From Anaerobacterium chartisolvens (GTDB lineage Bacteria > Bacillota > Clostridia > Acetivibrionales > DSM-27016): a stretch of 64,000 nucleotides of DNA. Within the stretch, counting starts at the first letter, position 1, and every line of letters begins with the position of its first letter. Position numbers and translations under genes: made by a program. The stretch covers positions 1-64,000 of the forward strand of contig NZ_QPJT01000014.1 of NCBI RefSeq assembly GCF_003337415.1, given 5' to 3'. This document shows, piece by piece, positions 25,441-34,430 of this stretch. The notes under the pieces were generated by a model. That model did no database searches. It saw only the letters and a list, made by a program, of their open reading frames with translations, and was not told where the DNA came from.

Positions 25441-25650
25441 TATATATAGGACGCGATAAAGATTTTACAAACATAGAGGATATAATTGCTTACAGAAATT
25501 TTTAATAGCAGCGAAAAGATGAATTTGGGGGAAATGTCTCTAGGGCCCGAGCATAAATTCCCTTTTCTTAGATGTATTCCTTACGGGCCAAAAAAATTTC
25601 TTCCATCAAGTTATATCCTCCATGTAAAATCTTTATCGCTACATATATAG
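25441..25650. mobile_element. MITE-like foldback element with ~40-bp terminal inverted repeats
   Basis: Left end 25441-25485 and right end 25611-25650 match in inverted orientation with a shared core GCGATAAAGATTTTAC and outer GAGGATATAA (a 4-base indel between). The interior continues to fold: GAAATTTTT at 25496 with AAAAATTTC at 25592, and GAAAAG..GAATTT at 25513 with AAATTCCCTTTTC at 25556, so the whole ~210 bases can form one long imperfect hairpin. No coding capacity. Single or fused ends recur at 19848, 28316 and 32481. It could equally be a structured RNA leader of the next gene; a search for further copies would decide. The remaining sequence of 25363-25782 shows nothing else convincing. 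Confidence 0.65.
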
Positions 25651-25782
25651 CAAGGCATGTCCTAAGGGGAGATACAGAATGGATATTAAAAAACAGTTAC
25701 AATCTCTAGCATAGCTTGTGTATGGAGCGGGAAAGGAATAAAATAATGGTAAAAGATTATGATATATTTGGAGGATTTGCCC

Positions 25783-28125
25783 ATGCTTATGAAAAAAATA
25801 GCTTGCGCTGTAACTTTAACTTTTGTAATAACGACTTCTATGTCCGCAGCTTTTGCAGATACAGCGGCTGTACATGATACAACGAGGGCTGCGTCGGTAA
25901 CGGTAAGTCAGACACGTGCAGCGGTCTCGGGCGAAGGAGCGGATGAGAGCAAAGCAAAAATATCAAGGGATAAGGCTAAAGAAATAGCCGTTAAAGCTGC
26001 AAAAGAGTACTTTGACACATCGGTGGATGAAAGCAGGTTTCAGACAGATATAAATTTTGTAGCGGATTACACAGGCAAGGATAATTATGTTTGGAGCATA
26101 CGTTTTAACAAGAATGACGATCAGATAATGCATAGTATTAATGTTGAGATTGGTTCCGATACAGGAAGGCTCTTAGGCTTTAGCAGTTACAAGTATGTTT
26201 ATGGCGGGGATAATGCGGCAATCCCTAAGATTACAAAAAATCAGGCAAAAAAGATTGCGGATGAGTTCGCCAAAAAAATAAACGCGGGGGAGTTTAGTCA
26301 GTCGAGGTATGTAGACTACTTATATCGAGGATATTATGGAGGGCATTTTCCCGAAAACTATGCTTTTACATATTCGAGAGTCAAGGACGGCATTTATGTT
26401 GACAGCAATTACATATCAATAGGGGTTAATGCCGAGACAGGAAAGGTATCGCAATACGGCTTCAGATGGAATGATGACGCCGGCTTCCCAGGTATTTCAA
26501 ATATAATAAAGCAGCAGGAGGCATTTGATATTGTAAAACAAAAGGTGGGCTTTGAGCTTGTATATATGCCGTATTCCCGTAATATTTACGGCTTGGGGGC
26601 AGAACAGGTAAAGCTTGCTTACACTCCTGACAGGCAGATTATTTTAGATGCTGAAACGGGAAAATTTGTGGATTGGCAAGGCAATCCCATTAGCGAGGCC
26701 AAGGTGATAGAGCTTTCTGAACAGGGAAAAACGGATTTTTTAAGCAGGGCAAGAGAAATAAAAAGACCGGATAAGGAAATGGATAAGGATAAGGCTGCCC
26801 AAATAATGAAAACAGCTCTGGCAGATATGTATGGTAAAGAGCTTGAGCTGCAGGCCTTAAGCTACCAGAATGGTGAGGATTATTTGGGGTTGGGGGGAAT
26901 TGCGGTATGGACAGGGATTTTTCAGGAAAAAAGCGTGAATGAAATAGGCTCCGGCATTGAGGGAAATATAGGCATAGATGCTTTGAGCGGGCAAGTGGTA
27001 AGCTTGTATAAATATAACAGGCATATGACGAACGAGGATAAAGAATTTGTTCCTGCTGTTACGTGGGAGCAGGCATATTATAAAGCGCTTGATATGGTAG
27101 CGAAATGCTATCCCGATAAATTAAAGCATATACAGACTGAACACAAATATTCTAAAAACGTTGCATATTATAACGACGTTATGGTTGCCGACAGAATATA
27201 TGATTTTAATTTTGAAAGGCTTGTTAACGGTATAAGATGCACTGGTGACGGCATATCGGTAAGTCTTGATGCCGCAACGGGAGAGTTAACGCAGATAAGG
27301 AGCACATGGAGGGATGCAGCCTTCCCTGATTCTAAGAAGGCCATCAGCGCGGAGAAGGCAAAGGAGATATTCTTCCAAAATCACCACATGGAGCCGGCAT
27401 ACGCCATTTATACCAGAGATACGCATGACAAAGGGCAGAAAAGCGAAATACGGGTTATATATAGAATTAAAGCGGTGAATGACAGCTCTTCCGGTTATTC
27501 CGGAGGCTCCAGCATAGACGCTATCACACAAGAGCTTTTGAATTTTGACCAAAAGGAAGACAAAGTCTTTGATGATAAAATAAGAGGGTATTGGGGAGAG
27601 GATAAATTAAGCATACTTGCATTCTGCGGCATAATCGACATAGACAGCTTCAAGCCAGATGAGAGCGTTACAAGGCTGGATGCGGTAAAAATGCTGGTGA
27701 TGGCGAAGGGGTATGACCCATATGACAGACAGCGGGAAATGGAGGACTTAAATTTCAATAACATAGGTAAGGAAGACATGAATTACAGGTATCTGCAGGC
27801 CGCCGTAAAGCTTGGCATTATTGAAAACAAGCAAACTGAATTTAAAGGCGATGAAGCGGTCAGCAGGAAGGATATGGCGCAGATGCTTGTAAGGCTTTCA
27901 AAGTATGACGAGCTGGCAAAGGCGGAGGGCTTGTTCGCTCTTCCCTATCAGGACTGCAAAAATGTCGCAGGCGATAAAATAGGGTATATAAGCATTGCCA
28001 AAGCATTAGGGATAGCTGCCGACGAAAGCGGTAAAATTCCCCCCAATCAATTCAGGCCGGATGACAATGCCACCTATGCCCAATTTGCTGTTGCGGTATA
28101 CAATGCCCTGAAATATATAAGGTAA
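25783..28125 (+). CDS. SLH-domain surface protein with YcdB/YcdC (PepSY-like) repeats
   Basis: 780 residues from ATG 25783, seven bases after GGAGG; an in-frame ATG at 25759 precedes that site and is rejected. Signal peptide to S-A-A-F-A (about residue 25). Residues ~45-600 hold repeated alternating units, each beginning like K-I-S-R-D-K-A-K-E-I-A or K-I-T-K-N-Q-A-K-K-I-A and ending in ...V-N-A-E-T-G-K-V-x-Q-Y/F, the pattern of YcdB/YcdC and PepSY domains. At least two SLH domains follow (I-D-S-F-K-P-D-E-S-V-T-R-L-D-A-V-K-M and later units, ~residues 620-780). Predicted outside the membrane, bound to the wall. PepSY-type domains are proposed to inhibit peptidases; the substrate here is unknown. 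A terminator follows. Confidence 0.82.
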   Translation: MLMKKIACAVTLTFVITTSMSAAFADTAAVHDTTRAASVTVSQTRAAVSGEGADESKAKISRDKAKEIAVKAAKEYFDTSVDESRFQTDINFVADYTGKDNYVWSIRFNKNDDQIMHSINVEIGSDTGRLLGFSSYKYVYGGDNAAIPKITKNQAKKIADEFAKKINAGEFSQSRYVDYLYRGYYGGHFPENYAFTYSRVKDGIYVDSNYISIGVNAETGKVSQYGFRWNDDAGFPGISNIIKQQEAFDIVKQKVGFELVYMPYSRNIYGLGAEQVKLAYTPDRQIILDAETGKFVDWQGNPISEAKVIELSEQGKTDFLSRAREIKRPDKEMDKDKAAQIMKTALADMYGKELELQALSYQNGEDYLGLGGIAVWTGIFQEKSVNEIGSGIEGNIGIDALSGQVVSLYKYNRHMTNEDKEFVPAVTWEQAYYKALDMVAKCYPDKLKHIQTEHKYSKNVAYYNDVMVADRIYDFNFERLVNGIRCTGDGISVSLDAATGELTQIRSTWRDAAFPDSKKAISAEKAKEIFFQNHHMEPAYAIYTRDTHDKGQKSEIRVIYRIKAVNDSSSGYSGGSSIDAITQELLNFDQKEDKVFDDKIRGYWGEDKLSILAFCGIIDIDSFKPDESVTRLDAVKMLVMAKGYDPYDRQREMEDLNFNNIGKEDMNYRYLQAAVKLGIIENKQTEFKGDEAVSRKDMAQMLVRLSKYDELAKAEGLFALPYQDCKNVAGDKIGYISIAKALGIAADESGKIPPNQFRPDDNATYAQFAVAVYNALKYIR

Positions 28126-28220
28126 GGTAACTTGAGTAACTCACTTGCCGGAAAAATTTTATTCACTTTTATTCTATGCGTGCATAACTGATAAGGCTGA
28201 ATATATAAAAACCATCAAGG

Positions 28221-28274
28221 CAGGGTATGCTTTTTGGGGAGACTTTTACCTCAAGAGCATACCCTGTTATTTTT
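28221..28274 (+). terminator. rho-independent terminator after the SLH protein gene
   Basis: 11-bp perfect stem (28221-28231 with 28256-28266) with a large loop that can itself form six pairs, then TTATTTTT (28267-28274). Confidence 0.8.
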
Positions 28275-28315
28275 GGGCAGGTTGCATAAACTACTCTAAA
28301 AATATATAATTTAAT

Positions 28316-28355
28316 CTATATAGGACGCGCAATAAAAGGACTTACATTGGAGGTA
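28316..28355 (+). repeat. single end of the foldback repeat family in the AraC-gene leader
   Basis: CTATATAGGACGCGC continues into AATAAAAGGACTTACAT and GGAGG, matching the left end of the 25441 element (TATATAGGACGCG-ATAAAGATTTTACA...GAGG). No inverted partner is visible. Its GGAGG (28349-28353) serves as the ribosome-binding site of the following gene. Confidence 0.55.
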
Positions 28356-28364
28356 GTGTCGCTT

Positions 28365-29261
28365 ATGCATGATTCTGTCCTGCCAAAGGCGTGGGAAAGC
28401 CTTTTGAATTCGGCCAGCTTTATGCCGGTAATAGTGAAAACGATAGAAAGAATCCATGACATGAGCTGGTCTATGGAGCCGAATACCCATGAATATTTTG
28501 AAATGGTTTATATAAAAAAGGGCTCCGCAGTATTTGAAATAGCCGGACAGCCGGTAGCAATAGGCCCCAATGATATAATAATCATTAAGCCCAGACAGCC
28601 TCATAAATTTATTGTAAAGTCGGAAGCGGGCTGTGAGTTTATAGTTTTAAATTTTAAATTCACAAATCAGGTTAATAATGAGGTTTCGGAAATATCCCTG
28701 GAGGATTTTTTGAATTTTGTCAACAACAAGGAATGGGGCCCGTTTATATATCTCAAGGTAAGTCAGAAAAATGAAATTATAACGCTTCTCAATAAAATCC
28801 TAAGGGAGAGGGAAAGTGCGGAAATAGGAAGCGAGCTTCTAAATTATCTCCTCATAATGGAGCTTTTTGTTTTTATATCAAGGGCTCTTAAAATGGAATG
28901 GGAAAGCAGTATTAAGAATAAAAGCCCTAAGCTCAAAGAGCTTATAGAGGTATCTGTCAAATTTATAAATAATAATTTTGAAAGGGATATATCGCTTGGC
29001 GACATCGCAAGGTTTATTTTTTTAAGCCCCAGCTACTTTACAAGAGCATTTAAGGAGGAAGTAGGAATAAGCCCCATAAGCTATTTGTTAAAGATAAGGG
29101 TAGACAGAGCCAAGGAGCTTCTTGGCGAAACTGATCTTAAAATAAGTGATATTGCCTTAAGCATAGGATTTTCAAACCAGCAGAGATTTAATGAGATATT
29201 TAAAAAATATGCCGGCGTTACCCCCCTCCACTATAGAAAGAAAATGAATGAAAAGCATTAG
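28365..29261 (+). CDS. AraC family transcriptional regulator with cupin sensor domain
   Basis: 298 residues from ATG 28365; GTG 28356 and TTG 28347 are in frame but too close to or overlapping the GGAGG site. N-terminal AraC-type cupin (residues ~35-120: E-Y-F-E-M-V-Y-I-K-K-G-S-A-V-F ... I-K-P-R-Q-P-H-K-F) as ligand pocket; C-terminal double helix-turn-helix (residues ~200-295: S-L-G-D-I-A-R-F-I-F-L-S-P-S-Y-F-T-R-A-F-K ... I-S-D-I-A-L-S-I-G-F-S-N-Q-Q-R-F). Such proteins usually control sugar-use genes in response to a small carbohydrate. No sugar gene is adjacent; target unknown. Confidence 0.88.
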   Translation: MHDSVLPKAWESLLNSASFMPVIVKTIERIHDMSWSMEPNTHEYFEMVYIKKGSAVFEIAGQPVAIGPNDIIIIKPRQPHKFIVKSEAGCEFIVLNFKFTNQVNNEVSEISLEDFLNFVNNKEWGPFIYLKVSQKNEIITLLNKILRERESAEIGSELLNYLLIMELFVFISRALKMEWESSIKNKSPKLKELIEVSVKFINNNFERDISLGDIARFIFLSPSYFTRAFKEEVGISPISYLLKIRVDRAKELLGETDLKISDIALSIGFSNQQRFNEIFKKYAGVTPLHYRKKMNEKH

Positions 29262-29455
29262 CCGGTATAAGTCAAAAAACATTATATTTTTGAAACCACG
29301 AGGGTAAATAACAGGAAGAATAAAAGGAATATAAGCATTATAATTTTATAATATAAAGGCAGCAGGGTATTTAATTAAAATGTATTTGCACAGAGGAGCT
29401 TTTTTAAAGCTTTTAGGAAATGCCCGGTTAGCGGTAACAAAAGGAGGTTACAATT

Positions 29456-30715
29456 ATGGCAATGACCATGACGCAAAAAATATTGGCTGAGCACGCAGGA
29501 CTTGCGGAGGTAAAGGCGGGACAGCTTATTAAGGCAAAGCTTGATATGGTTTTGGGAAATGATATTACAACTCCTGTGGCTGTAAAGGAGTTCAGAAAAA
29601 TCGGCCTGAACAAGGTTTTTGATGTAAATAAAATTTCTATAGTGCCTGACCATTTTACACCCAACAAGGATATAAAGTCCGCGGAACAGGTAAAATTCAT
29701 AAAAGAGTTCGCAAGAGAAATGGGTATTGTAAATTATTTTGAGATAGGCCAGATGGGAGTGGAGCATGCGCTTCTTCCTGAGAAGGGGCTTGTAACGGCG
29801 GGAGATGTGGTTATAGGGGCGGATTCTCATACATGCACCTATGGCGCTTTAGGAGCCTTTTCCACAGGCATAGGCAGCACTGATATGGCGGCGGGAATGG
29901 CTACAGGAGAGGCATGGTTTAAGGTGCCGGAGGCAATAAAGTTTGTTTTAAAGGGCAAGCCTGCAAAATGGGTGAGCGGCAAGGATATAATCCTTCATAT
30001 TATAGGAATGATAGGTGTAGACGGTGCATTGTACAAATCAATGGAGTTTACGGGAGAAGGACTGGGGCATCTGTCTATGGATGACAGGCTTGCCATGGCT
30101 AATATGGCTATTGAGGCGGGAGGCAAGAACGGCATATTTGAGGTTGACGATAAAACGCTGGAATATATAAATGAGCATTCAACAAAGCCTTACAAGGTTT
30201 ATAAGGCCGACCCCGACGCGGAGTATTGCGAGGTTTATGAGATAGACTTAAGCTCGGTAAAGCTTACCGTTGCATTTCCGCATTTGCCTGAAAATGCGAG
30301 GACGATTGATAATGTGGGCTCTGTTAAAATAGATCAGGCCATAATAGGCTCGTGTACAAACGGAAGGATTGAGGACTTAAGGGTTAGCGCAGAGATACTG
30401 AAGGGCAGAAAGGTTCATAAGGATGTGAGGTGCATAATAATTCCGGCAACTCAGAAAATATGGAAGCAGGCTATGAACGAGGGGCTGTTTGACATATTTA
30501 TAGACTCGGGTGCGGCGGTGAGTACTCCCACCTGCGGGCCATGTCTTGGAGGGCATATGGGAATACTTGCAAAGGGAGAAAGAGCGGTAGCCACTACAAA
30601 CAGAAATTTCGTAGGCAGAATGGGACATCCCGAAAGCGAGGTCTATCTGGCCAGCCCGGCGGTAGCCGCCGCTTCGGCGGTAATGGGCAGGATTGCGGGG
30701 CCTGAGGAGCTGTGA
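29456..30715 (+). CDS. leuC: 3-isopropylmalate dehydratase large subunit LeuC
   Basis: 419 residues, the short clostridial/archaeal LeuC type (the enterobacterial form is about 465). 4Fe-4S cysteines are seen in G-S-C-T-N-G-R (about residue 300) and C-G-P-C-L-G-G-H (about 360); [11 protein letters not shown] is the aconitase-superfamily motif. With LeuD it isomerises 2-isopropylmalate to 3-isopropylmalate in leucine biosynthesis. AAAGGAGG site before the ATG. First gene of a leuC-leuD-leuB operon; leuA is not in the window. The 190-base leader contains no clear leader peptide or T-box. Confidence 0.95.
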   Translation: MAMTMTQKILAEHAGLAEVKAGQLIKAKLDMVLGNDITTPVAVKEFRKIGLNKVFDVNKISIVPDHFTPNKDIKSAEQVKFIKEFAREMGIVNYFEIGQMGVEHALLPEKGLVTAGDVVIGADSHTCTYGALGAFSTGIGSTDMAAGMATGEAWFKVPEAIKFVLKGKPAKWVSGKDIILHIIGMIGVDGALYKSMEFTGEGLGHLSMDDRLAMANMAIEAGGKNGIFEVDDKTLEYINEHSTKPYKVYKADPDAEYCEVYEIDLSSVKLTVAFPHLPENARTIDNVGSVKIDQAIIGSCTNGRIEDLRVSAEILKGRKVHKDVRCIIIPATQKIWKQAMNEGLFDIFIDSGAAVSTPTCGPCLGGHMGILAKGERAVATTNRNFVGRMGHPESEVYLASPAVAAASAVMGRIAGPEEL

Positions 30716-30751
30716 GGCTGATAACGAATAAAATTTAGGAGGTAAGCATAG

Positions 30752-31246
30752 ATGGAGGCACAGGGAAAGGCTATTAAATATGGGAATAATGTTGACACCG
30801 ATGTAATTATACCGGCCAGATATTTGAACACTTCGGATCCGGCAGAGCTTGCAAGCCACTGCATGGAGGATCTGGACGCACAGTTTGTAAGCAAGGTAAA
30901 TAAGGGAGATATAATGGTTGCAGGCAAAAATTTCGGCTGCGGCTCCTCAAGAGAGCATGCTCCCATAGCCATAAAGGCTTCGGGCATATCCTGCATTATT
31001 GCCGAAACATTTGCAAGGATATTTTACAGAAACGCAATAAATATAGGACTGCCGATTTTAGAGTGCCCTGAGGCGGCGAAGGACATATCCGACGGCGACA
31101 GCGTAAAGATTGACTTTTTGCAGGGCACCATAGTAAATGTCACCACCGGCAAGCAGTACACCGCTGCTCCATTCCCTGAGTTCATGCAGCAGATAATGGA
31201 TGCCGACGGGCTTATAGGGCAAATAAAAAAGCAGCTTGAAAAATAG
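30752..31246 (+). CDS. leuD: 3-isopropylmalate dehydratase small subunit LeuD
   Basis: 164 residues, the short LeuD form that pairs with the LeuC type encoded upstream. Contains the aconitase swivel-domain pattern [12 protein letters not shown] and the substrate loop [11 protein letters not shown]. Starts 36 bases after leuC with a TAGGAGG site. Cytoplasmic; forms the heteromeric dehydratase. Confidence 0.95.
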   Translation: MEAQGKAIKYGNNVDTDVIIPARYLNTSDPAELASHCMEDLDAQFVSKVNKGDIMVAGKNFGCGSSREHAPIAIKASGISCIIAETFARIFYRNAINIGLPILECPEAAKDISDGDSVKIDFLQGTIVNVTTGKQYTAAPFPEFMQQIMDADGLIGQIKKQLEK

Positions 31247-31270
31247 AGGAAGATATGGGGGATTTATTTT

Positions 31271-32347
31271 ATGAAATTTAATATTACGGTGCTGCCCGGT
31301 GACGGAATAGGGCCCGAGGTCACCCGTGAGGCGGTTGAAATAATAAATGTTCTTGGAGAGAAATACGGGCATTCCTTTGAGCTGACGGAGGAAAAGCTTG
31401 GGGGATGTGCAATAGACGCATGTGGAGTGCCTCTGCCCGACAAAACTCTGGAAACCTGCAAAAGCAGCCATGCAGTGCTTTTAGGCGCAGTAGGAGGCCC
31501 TAAGTGGGACGGCCTTCCGGGGAATATACGGCCTGAAGCGGGACTTTTAGGCATACGCGGTGGGCTTGGCCTTTTTGCAAATTTAAGGCCGGCCGTTATT
31601 TACAGCTCCTTAAAGGAGGCTTCTCCGTTAAGAGCGGATATTGTAAGAGACGGAATAGATATAATGGTGGTTCGTGAGCTGACGGGGGGAATATATTTTG
31701 GAAAGCGCGGCAGGGAGAAAACGCCCTCCGGGTCAGAGGCTGCGTTTGATACTGAAATGTACAGCACGGAAGAAATAGAAAGAATTGCAAGGGTGGGGTT
31801 TGAGTCTGCAATGAAGAGAAATAAGAGGCTTACCTCCGTTGACAAAGCAAATGTACTGGAGAGCTCAAGACTGTGGAGAGAGGTAGTTATAAAGCTTTCG
31901 TCCGAATTTCCGGAGGTTTCGCTCAGCCACATGTATGTTGACAATGCCGCAATGCAGCTTGTGAGAAACCCCATGCAGTTTGATGTTATTGTCACCGGCA
32001 ATATGTTTGGAGACATACTTTCAGACGAGGCGTCAATGATTACAGGCTCCATAGGTATGCTCCCGTCGGCCAGCTTAGGGAACGGAACGCTTGGGCTTTA
32101 TGAGCCTATTCACGGCTCGGCACCCGACATAGCGGGACAGGACAAAGCAAATCCCATTGCCGCTATATTGTCGGTTGGAATGATGATGAAATACTCCTTG
32201 GGGCTTGAGTCTGCCTCACAGGATGTTGAGACAGCGGTAAAAAATGTTTTGGATAAGGGCTACAGAACGGGGGACATAGCATCGAAGGGTACTGAGGTTA
32301 TAGGTACAAGAGCTATGGGAGAGCTTATAAAAAAGGAAATCATATAA
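31271..32347 (+). CDS. leuB: 3-isopropylmalate dehydrogenase LeuB
   Basis: 358 residues, full length. N-terminal [20 protein letters not shown] substrate loop, and the metal/cofactor motif [12 protein letters not shown] with the [17 protein letters not shown] loop identify isopropylmalate dehydrogenase (oxidative decarboxylation to 2-oxoisocaproate). Third gene of the leuCDB operon, closed by a terminator. Confidence 0.95.
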   Translation: MKFNITVLPGDGIGPEVTREAVEIINVLGEKYGHSFELTEEKLGGCAIDACGVPLPDKTLETCKSSHAVLLGAVGGPKWDGLPGNIRPEAGLLGIRGGLGLFANLRPAVIYSSLKEASPLRADIVRDGIDIMVVRELTGGIYFGKRGREKTPSGSEAAFDTEMYSTEEIERIARVGFESAMKRNKRLTSVDKANVLESSRLWREVVIKLSSEFPEVSLSHMYVDNAAMQLVRNPMQFDVIVTGNMFGDILSDEASMITGSIGMLPSASLGNGTLGLYEPIHGSAPDIAGQDKANPIAAILSVGMMMKYSLGLESASQDVETAVKNVLDKGYRTGDIASKGTEVIGTRAMGELIKKEII

Positions 32348-32354
32348 AGCTTTA

Positions 32355-32426
32355 ATAAAAAGGCACTTCTTTGCGCGGGCTTTTAGGGACAGTCCGTATC
32401 TTGCGCGAGGGGGGTGTCTTTTTTTA
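32355..32426 (+). terminator. rho-independent terminator of leuCDB
   Basis: Long stem: AAAAAGGCAC (32356-32365) with GTGTCTTTTT side (32414-32423) plus an inner GCGCG/CGCGC pairing, several G-T pairs, large loop, ending in seven T. Confidence 0.7.
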
Positions 32427-32480
32427 TAAGAGGTTTAAAAAAATTTGTTGATAAAAAAGATATCTATTATATAATTGAAA

Positions 32481-32520
32481 TATATAGAATAAATATAAAG
32501 ACTTACAAATATAGAAGGAG
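32481..32520 (+). repeat. diverged single end of the foldback repeat family
   Basis: TATATAG, then ATAAAGA, TACAAA, ATAGA and GGAG in the same order and spacing (within one base) as in the left end of the 25441 element. It lies about 50 bases before the response-regulator-like gene. Confidence 0.45.
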
Positions 32521-32570
32521 CCAATAATTTGTGCTGATGTGAATACTTATGACGAAAGGGTGCTGTAAGG

Positions 32571-33413
32571 ATGCCATTTACTATTCTTTCGGTTGACAAG
32601 TCCGGTACCACAGGAGCGGAGCTTTCGACCATGCTTAAGAACATGCACGCCAATGTTATACACGCTGAGGATGAAGAGGAAGCAGAAAGCTTGTTATTGG
32701 GCAAAAGGCATAAAATAAATGTTGTTGTATGGGCTGTTAATAATCCTGAAAGCAAGGATCTGGAGTTTATAAAAAAGATAAAGTCAGGAGGGCAGCATAA
32801 AAGTCTTCCTGTAATTGTTATATCGGGATTTACTGACAAGAAGCACATTATAAAGGCTATTGAAGCGGGAGTAAATGAGTACATAGCCAAGCCTTATGAT
32901 CAGGAAACAGTTGTAAAGAAGCTGTATAAGATTATGGGGATAACCCTCGAAAGGACTGAGGCTTTGAAATTAAGCGATGACATAATGAGCTTCAGCTTTT
33001 TTGAGATGCTGGACAAGGAAATAAAGGGAGCGAGCAGAGGCGCATACCCTCTTACCATAATGATGGGAGGCATACAGTCCGCCGGGAATACTCCCGTGGA
33101 GCCGAATGATTCCGAGGATCTTCTTAAAGCTCTCAGGACCGCTCTAAAATGCAATTTGAGGGGGACTGATACATGCTTTTATTATGACACAAGCAAGCTT
33201 ATAATTTTGCTGCCCTTCGCAAATAAACAAGGCGCAGAAGCTGTAAAAGCAAAAATAAATAAATTATTTGATACAAATTCAGTAATACAGCAAAAAAATA
33301 CGGGATATAAGCTCAATTTAGCCGGTGTCAGCTTTCCCGAGGACGGAAAAACAAAAAGCAAGCTTTTAGAAAAGCTGGAGGATAGCTTCTCTAAATGCCC
33401 GCTCAACAATTAA
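32571..33413 (+). CDS. pseudo-receiver / degenerate GGDEF domain protein
   Basis: 280 residues. Residues ~1-120 have the receiver (CheY) fold: the first acidic pair is reduced to S-V-D-K, the phospho-acceptor strand reads V-V-V-W-A-V-N-N-P with Ala where Asp is expected, while the conserved Lys of A-K-P-Y is kept. Residues ~145-275 follow the fold of a GGDEF domain, but the GGDEF signature is replaced by F-Y-Y-D-T-S-K-L. It therefore looks unable to be phosphorylated in the usual way or to make c-di-GMP, and may be a binding or scaffolding protein. The reading start ATG 32571 has only AAGG close by, with AAAGGGTG further up. Convergent with the lexA-like gene. Confidence 0.72.
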   Translation: MPFTILSVDKSGTTGAELSTMLKNMHANVIHAEDEEEAESLLLGKRHKINVVVWAVNNPESKDLEFIKKIKSGGQHKSLPVIVISGFTDKKHIIKAIEAGVNEYIAKPYDQETVVKKLYKIMGITLERTEALKLSDDIMSFSFFEMLDKEIKGASRGAYPLTIMMGGIQSAGNTPVEPNDSEDLLKALRTALKCNLRGTDTCFYYDTSKLIILLPFANKQGAEAVKAKINKLFDTNSVIQQKNTGYKLNLAGVSFPEDGKTKSKLLEKLEDSFSKCPLNN

Positions 33414-33445
33414 AAATTAATATCACAGTCCTTGAAGCATCGCCG

Positions 33446-34084
33446 TTAATACCTTGTATACCGGCCTGCAAGCTTACCTAGAAGTATAATCTCATTTTTA
33501 TCAAAGAGCTCCTTTTCCAGTATATCGTTTTCAGCCTTTAAGAGTATTGAACCGGCGTTGTCGCTCTTGTAATAATATCTAAGGAGTGAACGGTTCTGGA
33601 ATAAAGCCAAAACGATATCTCCGTCAGCTAATTCCAGATTTCTGCTGAATATAAGCATATCCCCCGGCTTAATTCCGCTCTCTGAAAGACTGTCGTCATG
33701 CCATTTCACAATAAAGCAATCATTCAGCTCTGCTTCAGACACATCGGGAGATATAGGATGATACTTGGAAATATTATACATGTTGACAAGATCTGCCGCC
33801 GTGCGTGGGGTTATCTTTTTCAGCTCAGGCACATATGCAGGCTTTACATACTGAGATTCGCTGGACACCAGTTGAATAGATCGTGCCATGCCCACCTCTC
33901 TTTTTATAACACCCTTTTGCTCCAATCTGTTTAGTATGCCATGTACAGCCCCAGGAGTCTTTTCACCTACAAGCTCGCCAATTTCTCTTACTGTGGGGGG
34001 AATACCCCTTTGCTTCACAAAAGATTCAATGGCCGAATAAACTTTTTTTTGTTTCGAGGTAAGAGTATTGAAATCTAATAACAC
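33446..34084 (-). CDS. LexA-like repressor, apparently lacking autocleavage residues
   Basis: 212 residues from GTG 34084 (site AAGGGTG). N-terminal winged helix as in LexA (L-T-S-K-Q-K-K-V-Y-S-A-I-E ... P-P-T-V-R-E-I-G-E-L-V-G). C-terminal S24 peptidase fold with the Ser in D-D-S-L-S-E-S-G-I (about residue 132). Odd features: the Ala-Gly cleavage site normally between the domains is not seen, and the catalytic Lys of T-V-K-R appears replaced by Arg in L-L-R-Y. If so, it would not be inactivated through RecA-stimulated self-cleavage, and might be a second LexA paralogue sensing something else. No LexA box was recognised in the 346-base gap upstream. Confidence 0.78.
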   Translation of the reverse strand: MLLDFNTLTSKQKKVYSAIESFVKQRGIPPTVREIGELVGEKTPGAVHGILNRLEQKGVIKREVGMARSIQLVSSESQYVKPAYVPELKKITPRTAADLVNMYNISKYHPISPDVSEAELNDCFIVKWHDDSLSESGIKPGDMLIFSRNLELADGDIVLALFQNRSLLRYYYKSDNAGSILLKAENDILEKELFDKNEIILLGKLAGRYTRY

Positions 34085-34430
34085 TTATATCACCCTTTAT
34101 ATTATATTAATTACAAACATAGTTACGATAGAAGCCAAGAATAAAATTAACGTCAAAGCTCGCATATGTTTAAAACTTAGTATACCCCAATTTTTGTCAT
34201 TATAATCATTTATAAAGATCACTTTACATAATCATGCATTATAGTTTATCAAAGTTAAAATATTTTTTCAAATTATATAATTACAATTATGTAAATAGAC
34301 ATTAAAATAAAGTGAACACATGTACATATATTAAATATTATATTGTAAACTATATTATATATAAATCTAAAAGCGAAGAATTATTTTATTACATTTGGAT
34401 AATATAAGTTTATTCCCTGAAGGAGGAATT
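34085..34430. other. AT-rich divergent intergenic region
   Basis: Separates the lexA-like gene (minus) from the cyanophycin operon (plus), so it should hold promoters for both. It is very AT-rich and several TATAAT-like hexamers fit, but none with a convincing -35 box; no palindromic operator or riboswitch was recognised. Confidence 0.4.
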
